Shown in pieces: positions 23,468 to 32,609 of a DNA stretch of 64,000 bases. Position 1 is the first letter of the stretch. Each line of letters starts with the position of its first letter. Source of the DNA: Hymenobacter negativus (GTDB lineage Bacteria > Bacteroidota > Bacteroidia > Cytophagales > Hymenobacteraceae). Location of the stretch: positions 124,001-188,000 of the forward strand of contig NZ_JAGETZ010000005.1 of NCBI RefSeq assembly GCF_017571495.1, written 5' to 3'. Position numbers and translations under genes: made by a program. Below the pieces are notes generated by a model. That model searched no databases, was not told where the DNA came from, and worked only from the letters and a program-made list of their open reading frames with translations.

Positions 23468-25949
23468 GGGTGAAAGGAACCGAAATGGTGACGCCGCGCC
23501 CGCTGGCTACCTGCAGGTCGCCACCCAGCTGCTTGCTGAGGCCCCGCATAATATTAGCGCCCATCGAGTTGCTGCGGCGCAGGTCCACGTCGGCCGGCAT
23601 GCCCACGCCGTCGTCGGCCACCACCAGCAGGTAGTGCCCGGCGTCGACTTCCGCCAGGGTCAAATCCACGGTGCCGCCGTGCCCGTCGGGCCGAAAATTC
23701 GGCGGAAAAGCGTACTTCAACGCATTGGTAATGGCCTCGTTGATAATCAGGCCCAGCGGTACGGCCTGGGTCACGTCCAGCTCCAGCGGGGCCAGCTGAA
23801 ACCGGAAGCGAATCTGCTCTTCGGGGTCGAAGCACTCGCTGAGCTGCTCCACCACTTCTTTGATGTAGGCCGGCATGTCGATGCGCGACAGGCTTTCGGA
23901 GCGGTACAGCTTCTGGTGAATCAGGGCCATGGCGCGCACCCGGTGCTGGCTCTGCTCGATGGCGTTGATGGCGGCCTCGTCGAGCAGGTACTTGCTCTGC
24001 GACTGCAGCAGGCTGATGATGATTTGCAGGTTGTTTTTCACCCGGTGGTGGATTTCCTTCAGCAGCCATTCCTTCTCCGTGAGCACTACTTCGAGCGAGT
24101 GGTTTTTCTCGTTAATCTCGCGCTGCTGCGCTTCCAGCCGTTGATTGCTGCGCTGTTTGAGGCGGTAGCGGTTGTAGCCCAGGGCCAGCAGCAGCAGCAG
24201 CAGCAGGGCGCCGGCAATGGTGGTGTTGCGCGCCGTTTGGGCGCGCTGCAAATTGCTCTGCTGGCGCAGTCCTTTCTCCGTCAGCAACTGGATGTTTTGC
24301 TCCTTTTCCTTGGTTTCGAATTGCACCTGCAGCTCCTCCATCTGCCGGCTTTTGGCCGTGTTGAAAATGGAGTCTTTTATTGCCTCCCGCTGCCGCAAAT
24401 GGGCCATGGCGGGCAGGTAATGCCCCAGGGCAGAGTCGGTTTGATAACCCAATAAATGGATTTCCTGAATGGTCAAAAGCGGCACCTTGCCCGGAGGAAC
24501 GGCCGCAATCTGCTTGAAACGGGATTCTGCCTTGGCGTATTGCCTGGTCGCTACGTACAAGCGCGCCAGGCTTAGGTTAGAGCTCAGCGAGTACGAAGGG
24601 CCCAACTGATTGTTTAGCACCAGGCTTTTTTGGTAGTACTGCTCGGCTAGCGTGTATTGCTTGAGCGCCATGTAGCAGTCGCCAAAGCTAGCGGCTATCA
24701 AGGCATCGTCGCGGGGGTCGGCATACGTCTTTCTCTGGGCAATATCCTGTACAAACAGCAGCGCTTCAGCTGCTTTGCCTTGCTTAAGCAGCGTCATGGT
24801 CATCAGCCTTACCAGCATGCCCAGCGCTGCGCGGGTCGCTACTTCGCCCTTTTGGTGGCTGACTGCCAACGATTTCTTTAGTGCATCAATCGTTTTTTCA
24901 AATTGGCCGGTGGTGTAGTAGATGGAGGCCAGCTTGTAATAAGGATAATCCAAATCAGTTATTCGGCCCTCATCTTTCAGGATTTTAATGATTTGCAGGG
25001 TGTAAGCCAACGAACGGTTCAGGTATCCCCGGTTCTGGCTGATATTGGCCAGATACGCATAGATGAAATGCAGTTCCTTGCTGCCGCTTGCCTTTTGAAT
25101 GGCTACCACTTGCAGCATTTCTTCTTCGGCCTGGGGCAATTTGCCTTCGTAATAAAGCATGACGGCCAGCTGCTTTCGCGCGAGTCCTTCGTATTCCCGG
25201 TTATGAATTTGGCGGGCGAGCGCCACCGCCGGCTGAAAGCAGGCCCGCATCTGCGCAAAATATTGCGGGTTGAATCTTTCCTCATAAGCGTAACCATTGC
25301 CCATCCGGTACCACGCCTTCATTTCGCTGGTTTTGTTGCCGGCCCGCTGGTTGGCGCCGATGACTTGCCGGAAAAACGGCTCGCCCCGTGCCACATCATC
25401 GAGCCGCATGTAGAGGGCACCTAGTTGAAGCTGGCTTTCTTCCTGCCAGGCGCGCTGGCCCAGCGCGGCGCTTAGCCTGATGGCTTGCTGCATGAAGAAC
25501 AAGGCACTGTCCGTACGGGCTTTGGAGCCGTGGACCTCCGGAAACTGTTCATTGCCCAACGCCAGCAGCAGCTTGATTTTACTGGTGTCGCGCAGGCTCG
25601 GCATCAGCCCCATGGCCCGGTGGGTTTCCTGGCGCTTGGCGTACACCTGGCCGGTCAGGAACAGTGCCCCATCCACGCCCTTGGCCACCCCGAGCCGGCG
25701 GCCCAGCGCCATTGCCTGCGTGGCCAGCATCAGGGTGCTGTCCAGCTCCTGCTTGCTGACTTCATCCTTCCTCATGTAAAAGCTGCCCAGGCGGAGCAGC
25801 GCCTGCACCTTGTTGGTGTCGGCGCGGCCTTCTTGTATCAGGTGCCGCAATTGGGCCGGGGAGCTGTTTTCGAGGCTCTGTGCCACTGCTGGCGGAGTTG
25901 CCAGGTTCAGCATGCCGCCGACCAGGAGGAATGTAGCGAGCCGGCGCAT
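23430..25949 (-). CDS. TPR-repeat histidine kinase (HisKA_2)
   Basis: An 839-residue membrane kinase. Signal peptide ([20 protein letters not shown] to VAQ), then about 500 residues of tetratricopeptide-like repeats facing the periplasm, one membrane helix near 580-597 ([14 protein letters not shown]), a coiled coil, and a HisKA_2 domain with the phospho-acceptor in [20 protein letters not shown]. The ATPase domain follows: [17 protein letters not shown] (N box), [15 protein letters not shown] (G1) and [17 protein letters not shown]. Cytoplasmic output is passed to the overlapping sigma-54 activator. A sigma-54-type promoter lies 230 bp upstream. The closest relative in view is the kinase at 36464. 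Confidence 0.93.
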   Translation of the reverse strand: MRRLATFLLVGGMLNLATPPAVAQSLENSSPAQLRHLIQEGRADTNKVQALLRLGSFYMRKDEVSKQELDSTLMLATQAMALGRRLGVAKGVDGALFLTGQVYAKRQETHRAMGLMPSLRDTSKIKLLLALGNEQFPEVHGSKARTDSALFFMQQAIRLSAALGQRAWQEESQLQLGALYMRLDDVARGEPFFRQVIGANQRAGNKTSEMKAWYRMGNGYAYEERFNPQYFAQMRACFQPAVALARQIHNREYEGLARKQLAVMLYYEGKLPQAEEEMLQVVAIQKASGSKELHFIYAYLANISQNRGYLNRSLAYTLQIIKILKDEGRITDLDYPYYKLASIYYTTGQFEKTIDALKKSLAVSHQKGEVATRAALGMLVRLMTMTLLKQGKAAEALLFVQDIAQRKTYADPRDDALIAASFGDCYMALKQYTLAEQYYQKSLVLNNQLGPSYSLSSNLSLARLYVATRQYAKAESRFKQIAAVPPGKVPLLTIQEIHLLGYQTDSALGHYLPAMAHLRQREAIKDSIFNTAKSRQMEELQVQFETKEKEQNIQLLTEKGLRQQSNLQRAQTARNTTIAGALLLLLLLALGYNRYRLKQRSNQRLEAQQREINEKNHSLEVVLTEKEWLLKEIHHRVKNNLQIIISLLQSQSKYLLDEAAINAIEQSQHRVRAMALIHQKLYRSESLSRIDMPAYIKEVVEQLSECFDPEEQIRFRFQLAPLELDVTQAVPLGLIINEAITNALKYAFPPNFRPDGHGGTVDLTLAEVDAGHYLLVVADDGVGMPADVDLRRSNSMGANIMRGLSKQLGGDLQVASGRGVTISVPFTLVQLQPHYAEAS

Positions 25950-26176
25950 GGGCTAAAGGATATTTGTTGGAAAGGAAATCAGCGGGCCTGGCAGCTGTAG
26001 CGCGCTGCCAGCGCGTCGGGCACGTTTTGACTGGAAGCCTGCCCCAAATTACAAGGGCGCAGCAGCGCGCAGTTGTCTAAATATAAAGCATCGATTATAA
26101 ATAGTTATAATTCCCAATAGCTTCGGGCCAATACCGCCTCATGGCTGGGCAAAGGGACATGGCCAATCGGCCAGTA

Positions 26177-26191
26177 GCAAGCCAGGTGCCA
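26177..26191 (-). promoter_or_regulatory. Sigma-54 (-24/-12) promoter of the TPR kinase/activator operon
   Basis: The minus strand reads TGGCACCTGGCTTGC, an exact match to TGGCAC-N5-TTGC. Transcription should begin near 26166, leaving a leader of about 215 nt before the kinase start at 25949. The palindrome at 26282-26297 would be about 116-131 bp upstream of the start point, a normal enhancer distance. Confidence 0.65.
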
Positions 26192-26281
26192 GCCGCAAAA
26201 GGCAGTAAATAGCCCCACAGTGCTATCTGTTGGCCATTCACGCCCAGGTTTTTACTGAGAAATCCGGCTTCCTCCAAAAAG

Positions 26282-26297
26282 CTCCAGTTTTCTGGAG
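26282..26297. promoter_or_regulatory. CTCC-N8-GGAG palindrome, candidate enhancer site
   Basis: CTCCAGTTTTCTGGAG, identical to 21354-21369 and similar to the pair at 33642-33674. It is embedded in a wider TTCCTCC...GGAGGAA symmetry (from 26269). Fis-type HTH dimers of NtrC-like activators bind palindromes of this size. Confidence 0.55.
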
Positions 26298-26491
26298 GAA
26301 AGGTCGGCCTTCACGTCAGGGAGCGCATGCGTTGTTTCCGGGTTCGTCGGCACGGTTCAGAAACGCAGCACCTGGCGTTTCATTTTAGCCCGACCTGCAA
26401 CGCAGACCGACGTAAAACCTCGCTCTTGAACTCAAAATCAGCCACGTAAACCGCAACGCAACAACAGCCCCGCGCTACCGGAATGGCCCAA

Positions 26492-26534
26492 CTAAAAACC
26501 CACTCCCCGAACCGGCCCGGGAGTGGGTTTTTAG
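26492..26534 (-). terminator. Terminator after the MhqO-like gene
   Basis: AAAAACCCACTCCC / GGGAGTGGGTTTTT arms, about 65 bp after the dioxygenase stop; flanking GGCCCA/TGGGCC extend the stem. Confidence 0.8.
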
Positions 26535-26599
26535 CTGGGCCGCCAACAACCAGCAAGCTTTTCGCGGGCAAGGCCAAAAAGCAGCTGGAGATGCAGTGG

Positions 26600-27535
26600 C
26601 TACTTGATGGGCGGCAGGCTGGCTTCCAACTGCTTGCGGCGGTGCTCGTGCTGCTTGGGCAGCATGAGGTGCGTGCCCAGCTCGGCCAGCGGCTCATCGA
26701 CGGTGAAGCCGGGGTTTTCAGTGGCAATTTCAAACAGTACGCCGCCCGGCTCCCGGAAGTACACCGAGTGGAAATAGTCGCGGTCAATTTGCGGGGTGGG
26801 CTGCAGGCCTTTTTCAATCAGCTTTTTGCGGATAAACAGTTCGGCCTCGTCGTCCTTCACGCGGAAGGCCACGTGGTGCACCGAGCCGCCGGCCGTGACG
26901 CTGCGGGCCTCGCCGGGTACTTCCACCAGGTCGATGTAGGCTGCGTTTTGCACCGCATCGGTCACGTAGCGGTAGCGGTTCACGTGCTGTTCCAGCAGCG
27001 TGTAGCCGAATACATCGGTCAGGATTTCGGCCGTGGCCTTGATGCTGGCCAGGGTGAGCGTGACGGTGTGAAAGCCCTTGGTGGCTGCTTCGGCCCCAAC
27101 TTCGGGCGTGGTCCAGGGTGTGCGCGAGTCGTCGGTTTTCGATGCAATCAGCTCCAGCTTCAGCCCGTCGGGGTCGAGGAAGGTGAGGTACTGCTCGCCG
27201 AATTTCTCGCTCGGCTTGTTGTAGGTCACGCCGTTGGCCTCAAAGCGCTTCATCCAGAAATCGAAGCTGCCGGCTGGCACCGAGTAGCCAATTTCGGTGG
27301 CCTGCCCGGTGCCGCGCCGCCCGGTGGTGATGTGCTCCCACGGAAAGAACGTGAGAATGGTGCCCGCCGAGCCATGCTCATCGCCAAAGTAGAAGTGGTA
27401 GGTGCTGGGGTCGTCGAAATTGACGGTCTTCTTGATGAAGCGCAGGCCGAGGACCCGGGTGTAAAAATCGTAGTTGCGCTGAGCATTGCCGGCAATGGCC
27501 GTGACGTGGTGCAGGCCTAAAATGCGTGGTTCCAT
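26600..27535 (-). CDS. Ring-cleaving dioxygenase, MhqO/MhqA-like (VOC superfamily)
   Basis: A 311-residue two-module extradiol dioxygenase. Module 1 begins ILGLHHVTAIAGNAQRNYDF, where the first metal His sits in LHHVT. Module 2 begins GFHTVTLTL and includes GGSVHHVAFRVKDDEAELF, then FREPGGVLFEIATENPGF with the metal Glu. Length and motifs fit the MhqO/MhqA and PcpA-like hydroquinone-specific group, which open hydroquinones and related aromatic rings. The start at 27535 matches the family. It is the last gene of a minus-strand series with a MaoC-like gene (gap 70 bp) and an MhqD-like esterase, the same partners seen with mhqO in Bacillus. Confidence 0.88.
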   Translation of the reverse strand: MEPRILGLHHVTAIAGNAQRNYDFYTRVLGLRFIKKTVNFDDPSTYHFYFGDEHGSAGTILTFFPWEHITTGRRGTGQATEIGYSVPAGSFDFWMKRFEANGVTYNKPSEKFGEQYLTFLDPDGLKLELIASKTDDSRTPWTTPEVGAEAATKGFHTVTLTLASIKATAEILTDVFGYTLLEQHVNRYRYVTDAVQNAAYIDLVEVPGEARSVTAGGSVHHVAFRVKDDEAELFIRKKLIEKGLQPTPQIDRDYFHSVYFREPGGVLFEIATENPGFTVDEPLAELGTHLMLPKQHEHRRKQLEASLPPIK

Positions 27536-27604
27536 AAGAAGAGAATGAGTGGGTGGGTGGCACAGGGCCGTTGTGCTTTGCCGCGCGCTGCACGATAGCA
27601 AAAG

Positions 27605-28102
27605 CTACTTAGCCGTGGTGCGCAACAGGTACTTATGCTGCCCGGACAGCACCAGCTCGCCGCGCTGGTTGTGTACGGTGGCGGCCGTCACCACGGTGCC
27701 GGTTTCACCGTGCGGCACGAGGTCGGTTATTTCCAGTGCCGGATACAGCGTGTCGCCGGAGTGGACTTCGCCCAAAAACTTGCACGACAGCTCCGTAAAC
27801 GCAATAAAGACCTCGCCGATGACGTGCGGAAACAGCGTTGCGCCCGGCGCAGTGAAGGCCAGTACCTGCAAGCCGTGCACCACCGGCGCCGAGTGGCCGT
27901 GCCGGCGGGCCCATTCGGCATCGTAATGCACCGGATGGTTGTCGCACGACACCGTTTGGAAGGCGGCCGAATGCGCATCGGTCAGCGTACGGCTGGGGGC
28001 GCGGAAGATTTCGCCAAGCTGCAATTGCTCGAAGGTGCGGGCCGGCACCACGAGGAAATCCAGGGTGTTAAAGGGTGTTGGGGCGACGGTTTCAGTTGCC
28101 AT
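27605..28102 (-). CDS. MaoC-family hot-dog dehydratase
   Basis: A 165-residue MaoC-like hydratase. The catalytic pair is in SCDNHPVHYDAEWA, which supplies the Asp and His of the (R)-hydratase motif; VVHGLQVLAF and KFLGEVHSGDTLYP are also typical. It acts on enoyl-CoA-type substrates in the cytoplasm, but in this company it may handle a ring-cleavage product. Starts at 28102 with the first ATG of the frame. Sits between the dioxygenase and the esterase, in the same direction. Confidence 0.88.
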   Translation of the reverse strand: MATETVAPTPFNTLDFLVVPARTFEQLQLGEIFRAPSRTLTDAHSAAFQTVSCDNHPVHYDAEWARRHGHSAPVVHGLQVLAFTAPGATLFPHVIGEVFIAFTELSCKFLGEVHSGDTLYPALEITDLVPHGETGTVVTAATVHNQRGELVLSGQHKYLLRTTAK

Positions 28103-28159
28103 GGCTCAGAGGGTTGGAAGGGAGTGAGTAGCACCGAGTGGCTGGCAGCCGCTCCGCGT

Positions 28160-28777
28160 TCAGACGAAAATGATGGTATTGGCCACGTCGATTTCTTCTT
28201 GCGAAATGGTGTGGCCCATGCGCGGGTATATCTGCTCGGTCACGGCGGCGCCCAGGCTGGTGAGGAGGGCCGTGGAGGCGTGCACACGTTCCACGGGCAC
28301 GTGCGGGTCAGGGTCGCTGGTGCCGAGGAAGATGGGCGTGCCGAGGAAGTCGCCGGTGTAGTGGTCGAGGTACACCCGGTCGCCGATGACGCCGCCGGTG
28401 AAGGCAACCACGCCACCGTAGCGGCCCGCGTGGCGCGCCACGTATTCCAGGGTAAGGCAAGCACCCTGCGAAAAGCCCAGGAAATAGATATTCTCCTTCG
28501 CAATACCGGCGCTTTCTGCGGCGGCTACGGCCCGGCCCACGGCCGCCAGCGCGTCGGTAAGCCAGGGCTCGTTTTGGCTGGGCGGGGCTAGGAAGGAGTT
28601 TGGGTACCAGGTGTTTTGGGTGGCCTGGGGGGCCAGCAGGGCATAATCCTGAACGTGCAGATGCGGAGCCAGTGAAAGGATATCGGCCGCGCTGCCGCCC
28701 CGGCCATGGAGCATAATGAGGGCTTTGGCGGCGCTGGCCAGCGGTTTGCCAGCGGTGCGGATGGGTTCCTGGTGCAT
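28160..28777 (-). CDS. Phospholipase/carboxylesterase-family hydrolase, MhqD-like
   Basis: A 205-residue esterase of the phospholipase/carboxylesterase family. ALIMLHGRGGSAADILSL is the oxyanion strand, FLGFSQGACLTLEYVA the elbow with Ser, GTSDPDPHVPVERV the acid and PRMGHTISQEEID the base. This is the MhqD/YodD size and pattern. The start at 28777 gives the family N-terminus; 31 further in-frame codons upstream would run into the inverted repeat at 28828. Together with the dioxygenase it forms the core of a quinone/hydroquinone detoxification set. Confidence 0.86.
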   Translation of the reverse strand: MHQEPIRTAGKPLASAAKALIMLHGRGGSAADILSLAPHLHVQDYALLAPQATQNTWYPNSFLAPPSQNEPWLTDALAAVGRAVAAAESAGIAKENIYFLGFSQGACLTLEYVARHAGRYGGVVAFTGGVIGDRVYLDHYTGDFLGTPIFLGTSDPDPHVPVERVHASTALLTSLGAAVTEQIYPRMGHTISQEEIDVANTIIFV

Positions 28778-29089
28778 AAAAGCAGAACCGGATGCGAAAC
28801 CGGCAAGAATGAAAAGCGGTGTAACACAAGAAATACCGTGCTGAGCTGGCCAAAGCATGCTCACCGCCATGCCGCTACAGCGCTTTCCGGTAAGGATGCT
28901 TTGGCCAGCTCAACACGGTATTTCTTTCATTGCTCACAGTCGTTTCAAGTGAGATAGTCGCCTAGAAACGACCTTGTGCAGTTTTAGCATCAATGTACTG
29001 ACTAGGCAGTAGCGCGAACTTTCAGTTCGCGTCTTGGAACGACTGCCAGGCAGCACAGAAGCGCTATCGCCACTGATGCCGAAACCGGC
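28778..29089. other. Intergenic region with a long inverted repeat and a short repeat
   Basis: Apart from the 31-bp inverted repeat at 28828-28926 it contains a small GCGCGAACT...AGTTCGCG hairpin near 29010-29030. No gene is seen. Confidence 0.5.
28828..28926. repeat. 31-bp inverted repeat (one mismatch) with 37-bp spacer
   Basis: Left arm 28828-28858 starts AAGAAATACCGTGCTGAGCT; right arm 28896-28926 is its complement except one base (AACACGG for GCACGG). Lies 50 bp upstream of the MhqD-like start. It looks like a small non-autonomous element or a strong hairpin in the leader. Confidence 0.75.
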
Positions 29090-29911
29090 CTAAGACTCAA
29101 TGAATGCCAGCAGGTCGGCGTTGATGGTGGCGGCTTCGGTGGCGGGCATGCCGTGGGGGAAGCCGGGGTAAGAGATGAGCTTGCCGTGCTTGAGCAGCTT
29201 GATGGCCTTGGCGGCGCTCACGTGGAAGGGCACAATCTGGTCGTCTTCGCCGTGCAGCACCAGCACCGGGATGTCTACGCTTTTCAAATCCTCGGTAAAA
29301 TCGGTTTCCGAAAAGGCCTTGATGCCGTAGTAGTGGGCGTTGGCCCCGCCGCTCATGCCCTGCCGGAACCAGTTGTCGCGCAGGCCCTGCTTCACCGTGG
29401 CGCCTTCGCGGTTGAAGCCATAGAATGGGATGGAAAAATCCGTGTAGTATTGGGCGCGATTGGTGGCCGTACCCTCGCGGATTTCATCGAATATCGACAT
29501 TGGCACGCCATCGGGATTGTTGGGACCCTGCACCATCACGGGCGTTACGGCACTCACCAGCACCACCTTGGCCACGCGGCCGGGTTCGGCGTGGGCTGCG
29601 TAGTGGATGGCTTCGCCGCCGCCGGTCGAGTGACCAATGTGGACGGCATTCTTCAGGTCGAGGTGGGCGGTTAGCTCGGCTACATCGGCGATGTAGGTGT
29701 CCATGTCGTGGCCGTTGGGCGATTGCGACGAGCGGCCGTGCCCGCGCCGGTCGTGCGCGATAACGCGGTAGCCCTTGGTCAGGAAAAACATCATCTGAGC
29801 GTCCCAATCATCGCTCGACAGCGGCCACCCGTGGTGGAAGTACAAGGGCTGGCCCGTGCCCCAGTCCTTGTAGTAGATTTCAGTACCGTCTTTTACCGTT
29901 AGCTTAGGCAT
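29090..29911 (-). CDS. Alpha/beta hydrolase, non-haem chloroperoxidase type
   Basis: A 273-residue cytoplasmic hydrolase with the perhydrolase/chloroperoxidase signature: YFHHGWPLSSDDWDAQM, RVIAHDRRGHGRSSQ, elbow AVHIGHSTGGGEAIHYAAHA with Ser, acid in LHGEDDQIVPF, base in YPGFPHGMPATEA. These enzymes make peracids in vitro; in cells they are probably esterases. Monocistronic. A perfect -7 element (TAGCTTTG, minus strand 29998-29991) lies about 80 bp upstream of the start codon. Confidence 0.92.
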   Translation of the reverse strand: MPKLTVKDGTEIYYKDWGTGQPLYFHHGWPLSSDDWDAQMMFFLTKGYRVIAHDRRGHGRSSQSPNGHDMDTYIADVAELTAHLDLKNAVHIGHSTGGGEAIHYAAHAEPGRVAKVVLVSAVTPVMVQGPNNPDGVPMSIFDEIREGTATNRAQYYTDFSIPFYGFNREGATVKQGLRDNWFRQGMSGGANAHYYGIKAFSETDFTEDLKSVDIPVLVLHGEDDQIVPFHVSAAKAIKLLKHGKLISYPGFPHGMPATEAATINADLLAFIES

Positions 29912-30500
29912 AACTCGTTGTTTTAAATGGGGTTGGAAAGATGTTGTGGCTGCTCCAGCTACTGCGCCGGCAGCGAGCCTTGACTGAAGGCAAAGCTACC
30001 AACTCATCGTGTTAGCTCCACGGTAAAAAGCCCGGCTTTCGCGGTATTTTCAACGGATTGCCCCAGGCCTTTACCTGATGTTTCGCAGGCCTGCCTCGCC
30101 CCGGGCCCCAGCCAGGCTAGTAAGCTGCCGGGTGTGCTGGCCTCAAACGTACCGTTTATTCCGGCTTTTTTACCGCTGCGCCGCTCACCCAACGCCGTAG
30201 GTTTGCAGCGGTAACGGTGCTCGCTTTTTCCTGGCTTATGAAGTGGTCCAGCTGCTACGTCGTGGCTGCCGGCAGCTGCATAGTTGGCCCCGACCGGGAG
30301 CGCCGCCCAATTAAGAAAATGAAGGCGGCCGCTCCGACCACCGTGCCCCCCACATGGCCATGCAACCCAGCCCGCTAAGGCGGCTGCCGCGATACCAGAA
30401 GTCGTCCCCAAAGCATCCGAACAAGAACCGCACAATGAGCGCCTGATGTCATCGAAACAGAACGGCTGCCATCGTTGGCTGACCTCGCCAGTGCGCAACG
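29912..30500. other. Gene-poor region, 590 bp
   Basis: A 164-codon minus-strand frame (30004-30498) has no recognisable domain, a skewed composition (Gly, Ala, Arg, Cys) and no clear start signal, so I do not call it. Another minus frame holds GGTVVGAAAFIFLIGRR, which could be the leftover of a membrane helix. Otherwise I see only the -7 element at 29991-29998. Confidence 0.4.
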
Positions 30501-30860
30501 CTACATGTCGAGTTTTCGACCAAGCTCAAAAATCCGCTCTAGGCATTGCGTCACATCGGCGAGGTCTTCGCTGGCGACATCAAGTGAGAACGTCCTCAAA
30601 GTAGTCCAGAAAAAAGCATTGGACAAGTCGTTGAAAAGGTCGAATGTGATACTATTGCCACTGATTAAATAAGCCAGCTTGTCCGTCTTGAAAACGTGCA
30701 TCTGGTCTTCCGCCTCAAAATAAATGACGTCAGGTTCTTCCAGCTCATCCCTGGCAATCGTGACAAATCCCGGCACTGTGCTTTTATCGAACCAGAACGT
30801 GACGGAAAAAAGGCCGTCATCTTCTGATTCTGTGTCAATCTGTGTTCTGTCAACTTGCAT
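30501..30860 (-). CDS. Small acidic protein of unknown function
   Basis: A 119-residue soluble protein (LFSVTFWFDKSTVPGFVTIA, AEDQMHVFKTDKLAYLIS, ECLERIFELGRKLD-like C-terminus). It is acidic, has alternating strands followed by a C-terminal helix and no membrane segment. I recognise no family. Its GC content is visibly lower than that of its neighbours and the flanks are gene-poor, which hints at transfer. Size and character would suit an immunity-type protein, but no toxin gene is near, so this is only a guess. Confidence 0.55.
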   Translation of the reverse strand: MQVDRTQIDTESEDDGLFSVTFWFDKSTVPGFVTIARDELEEPDVIYFEAEDQMHVFKTDKLAYLISGNSITFDLFNDLSNAFFWTTLRTFSLDVASEDLADVTQCLERIFELGRKLDM

Positions 30861-31035
30861 AATGCGTTTCCACCGATTGCTATTGGGACTTGTAACACTG
30901 GCTAATCAGGAGTTGCTAGCTAATGCTCTGGTACGCCTGAAGTCTAATCCGTAATTGCTTATAATGCTCTGAAAATCTGTGGTATATAATTGGAATGAGC
31001 CTTGGGAGACACGTTTGGTATGCCAGCCGCTTGCC

Positions 31036-32418
31036 CTAGCCAACCAAGGGCTTCAGCTCCCCAAACAACGTTGGAATCAGCTCCGCCACGGTGGGGTGGA
31101 TGAAGACATTGCTCCGCATAAAAGCCGCCGTTTGCCGGGCGTACATGGCCGTAATGATGCAGTGAATGGCCTCGTCGCCACCCACGCCCACGATGCTGGC
31201 CCCCAGAATCTGGTCGGTTTCGGCATGCACCAGTACCTTCATAAAGCCCTGCGTTTCGCCTTTTTCGGTGGCCCGGCCCACCTTGGTCATGGGCCGCTTG
31301 CCTACCAGAAAGGGTGTGCCGGCCGCACGTAGCTCAGCTTCCGTCTGGCCGACTTTGGCAAAGGGTGGGTCGACGTAAATGGCTGATACCGGCATCCGGT
31401 CGCTCACGCGGCGCTGGCCGTGGTCGAGCAGGTTGGCCGCCACTATTTCAAAGTCATTGTAGGCCGTGTGGGTAAATGCGCCCCGGCCGTTGCAGTCACC
31501 CAGCGCCCAAATGCCCGCCACGGCTGTTTGCAGCTCTTCATCGACCGGAATGAAGCCGTGCTTATCGACTTGCAAGCCCGCTTTTTCCAGCGCCAAATCG
31601 TCGGTATTGGGCTGGCGGCCCATCGCCAGCAGCAAGTGCGAGCCCTGGCTTGAAGCCGGGTCTTGCTCACAACTGACGTGCACTACCGGCTGGCCGTTTT
31701 CCTGCCCCAGGCTGATGCATTCGGCTCCCAGCCGTAGGGTAATTCCTTCGCTGGTAAGAATTTCGGCCACGGCCGTTGCCACGTCTTCATCGTCGTGCGG
31801 CAGCAGGCGTACGTTGCGTTCCACAATAGTGACCTGCGAGCCCAGCCGCCGGAATAGCTGGGCAAACTCTAGTCCTACAGCGCCCGCTCCCACTACAATC
31901 AAATGCGTCGGCAGCTCTTCCAGCTGCAATATCGTGCTGCTGGTCAGGTACGGTACCTGGTCGATGCCGGGCAGCGCCGGCCTGGCGGGCCGGCCGCCCA
32001 CGTTCAGGAAGATATGCTTGGCTTCCAGTACCTCGTCGCCTACCTGCATGGACTTGGACGATAAAAACCGGGCGGTGCCGCTGAATACGGTGCACCCTGG
32101 CATCTGCCGCAGCCACTTCTCCAGGCCGGTGCGCGATGCCGCCACAATGCCGTCTTTACGGGCTTTGACTTTCGCCAAATCCACCTTCAGCTCGCCGGCT
32201 GGCTCCAAGCCGTACTTTGCTGCCTGGCGTATGGTGTGCGCCGCCTTAGCGCTGGCAATCATGGCCTTGGTGGGTGTGCAGCCGGTATTCACGCAGGTTC
32301 CGCCAAAGTTCTGTCGCTCCACAAATCCTACTGTCCAGCCAGCGGCCGTAAGCCGGCCAGCCAGCGACGGGCCCGCCTGGCCGGCCCCAATAATCAGCGC
32401 ATCAAAGGAATGGTTCAT
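31036..32418 (-). CDS. Pyridine nucleotide-disulfide oxidoreductase (mercuric-reductase-like)
   Basis: A 460-residue flavoprotein. FAD site ALIIGAGQAGPSLAGRL; redox-active cysteines 42 and 47 in GGTCVNTGCTPTKAMI; NAD(P) site LIVVGAGAVGLEFAQLF; second FAD motif IWALGDCNGRGAFTHTAYND; dimerisation domain ending in HPTVAELIPTLFGEL with the His-Glu pair. It lacks the N-terminal HMA domain and the C-terminal Cys pair of true mercuric reductases, so it is probably a general disulfide or quinone reductase. Monocistronic on the minus strand, with a hairpin upstream of its start. Confidence 0.9.
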   Translation of the reverse strand: MNHSFDALIIGAGQAGPSLAGRLTAAGWTVGFVERQNFGGTCVNTGCTPTKAMIASAKAAHTIRQAAKYGLEPAGELKVDLAKVKARKDGIVAASRTGLEKWLRQMPGCTVFSGTARFLSSKSMQVGDEVLEAKHIFLNVGGRPARPALPGIDQVPYLTSSTILQLEELPTHLIVVGAGAVGLEFAQLFRRLGSQVTIVERNVRLLPHDDEDVATAVAEILTSEGITLRLGAECISLGQENGQPVVHVSCEQDPASSQGSHLLLAMGRQPNTDDLALEKAGLQVDKHGFIPVDEELQTAVAGIWALGDCNGRGAFTHTAYNDFEIVAANLLDHGQRRVSDRMPVSAIYVDPPFAKVGQTEAELRAAGTPFLVGKRPMTKVGRATEKGETQGFMKVLVHAETDQILGASIVGVGGDEAIHCIITAMYARQTAAFMRSNVFIHPTVAELIPTLFGELKPLVG

Positions 32419-32457
32419 GAAGCAGGAGTGGGGTTGAGCAGTGGATTAATGACCCCA

Positions 32458-32495
32458 AAAGTACGGTCAGGCCGAGCGCAGCCTGACCGTACTTT
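32458..32495. terminator. Inverted repeat, probable terminator of the AraC gene
   Basis: AAAGTACGGTCAGGC / GCCTGACCGTACTTT, 15-bp perfect arms, 8-nt loop. It lies between the AraC stop and the oxidoreductase start. The loop CGAGCGCA resembles the core of the dispersed repeats, so it may be derived from one. Confidence 0.6.
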
Positions 32496-32609
32496 ACTAA
32501 CCGTTCCCGAATGCTGCCTGAATTCACTGCGAAACACGGCGTGAAAGCTGTTGACTACCGCCATTACCTCCGCCGCTTCTGTGGGCCTCGGGGCGCATTG
32601 GCTTTTCAA

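Larger units (their letters stand above)
25950..26599. promoter_or_regulatory. Regulatory region upstream of the TPR kinase operon
   Basis: 650 bp without a convincing gene. From right to left it holds the MhqO-gene terminator (26492-26534), the palindrome CTCCAGTTTTCTGGAG (26282-26297) and a -24/-12 element (26177-26191); near 25994 there is a short hairpin with GTAGCGCGCTGCCAGCGCG. The order enhancer-like site, about 100 bp, -24/-12, gene is the usual plan of a sigma-54 promoter. A 60-codon open frame on the minus strand (26095-26277) overlaps the promoter element and looks spurious. Confidence 0.6.

Noticed and set aside
26095..26277. 60-codon minus-strand frame upstream of the TPR kinase
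   Set aside because: Covers the -24/-12 element and has no family resemblance; more likely leader DNA.
30004..30498. 164-codon open frame on the minus strand
   Set aside because: Unusual composition, no recognisable domain, no start signal; GC-rich DNA gives long chance frames.
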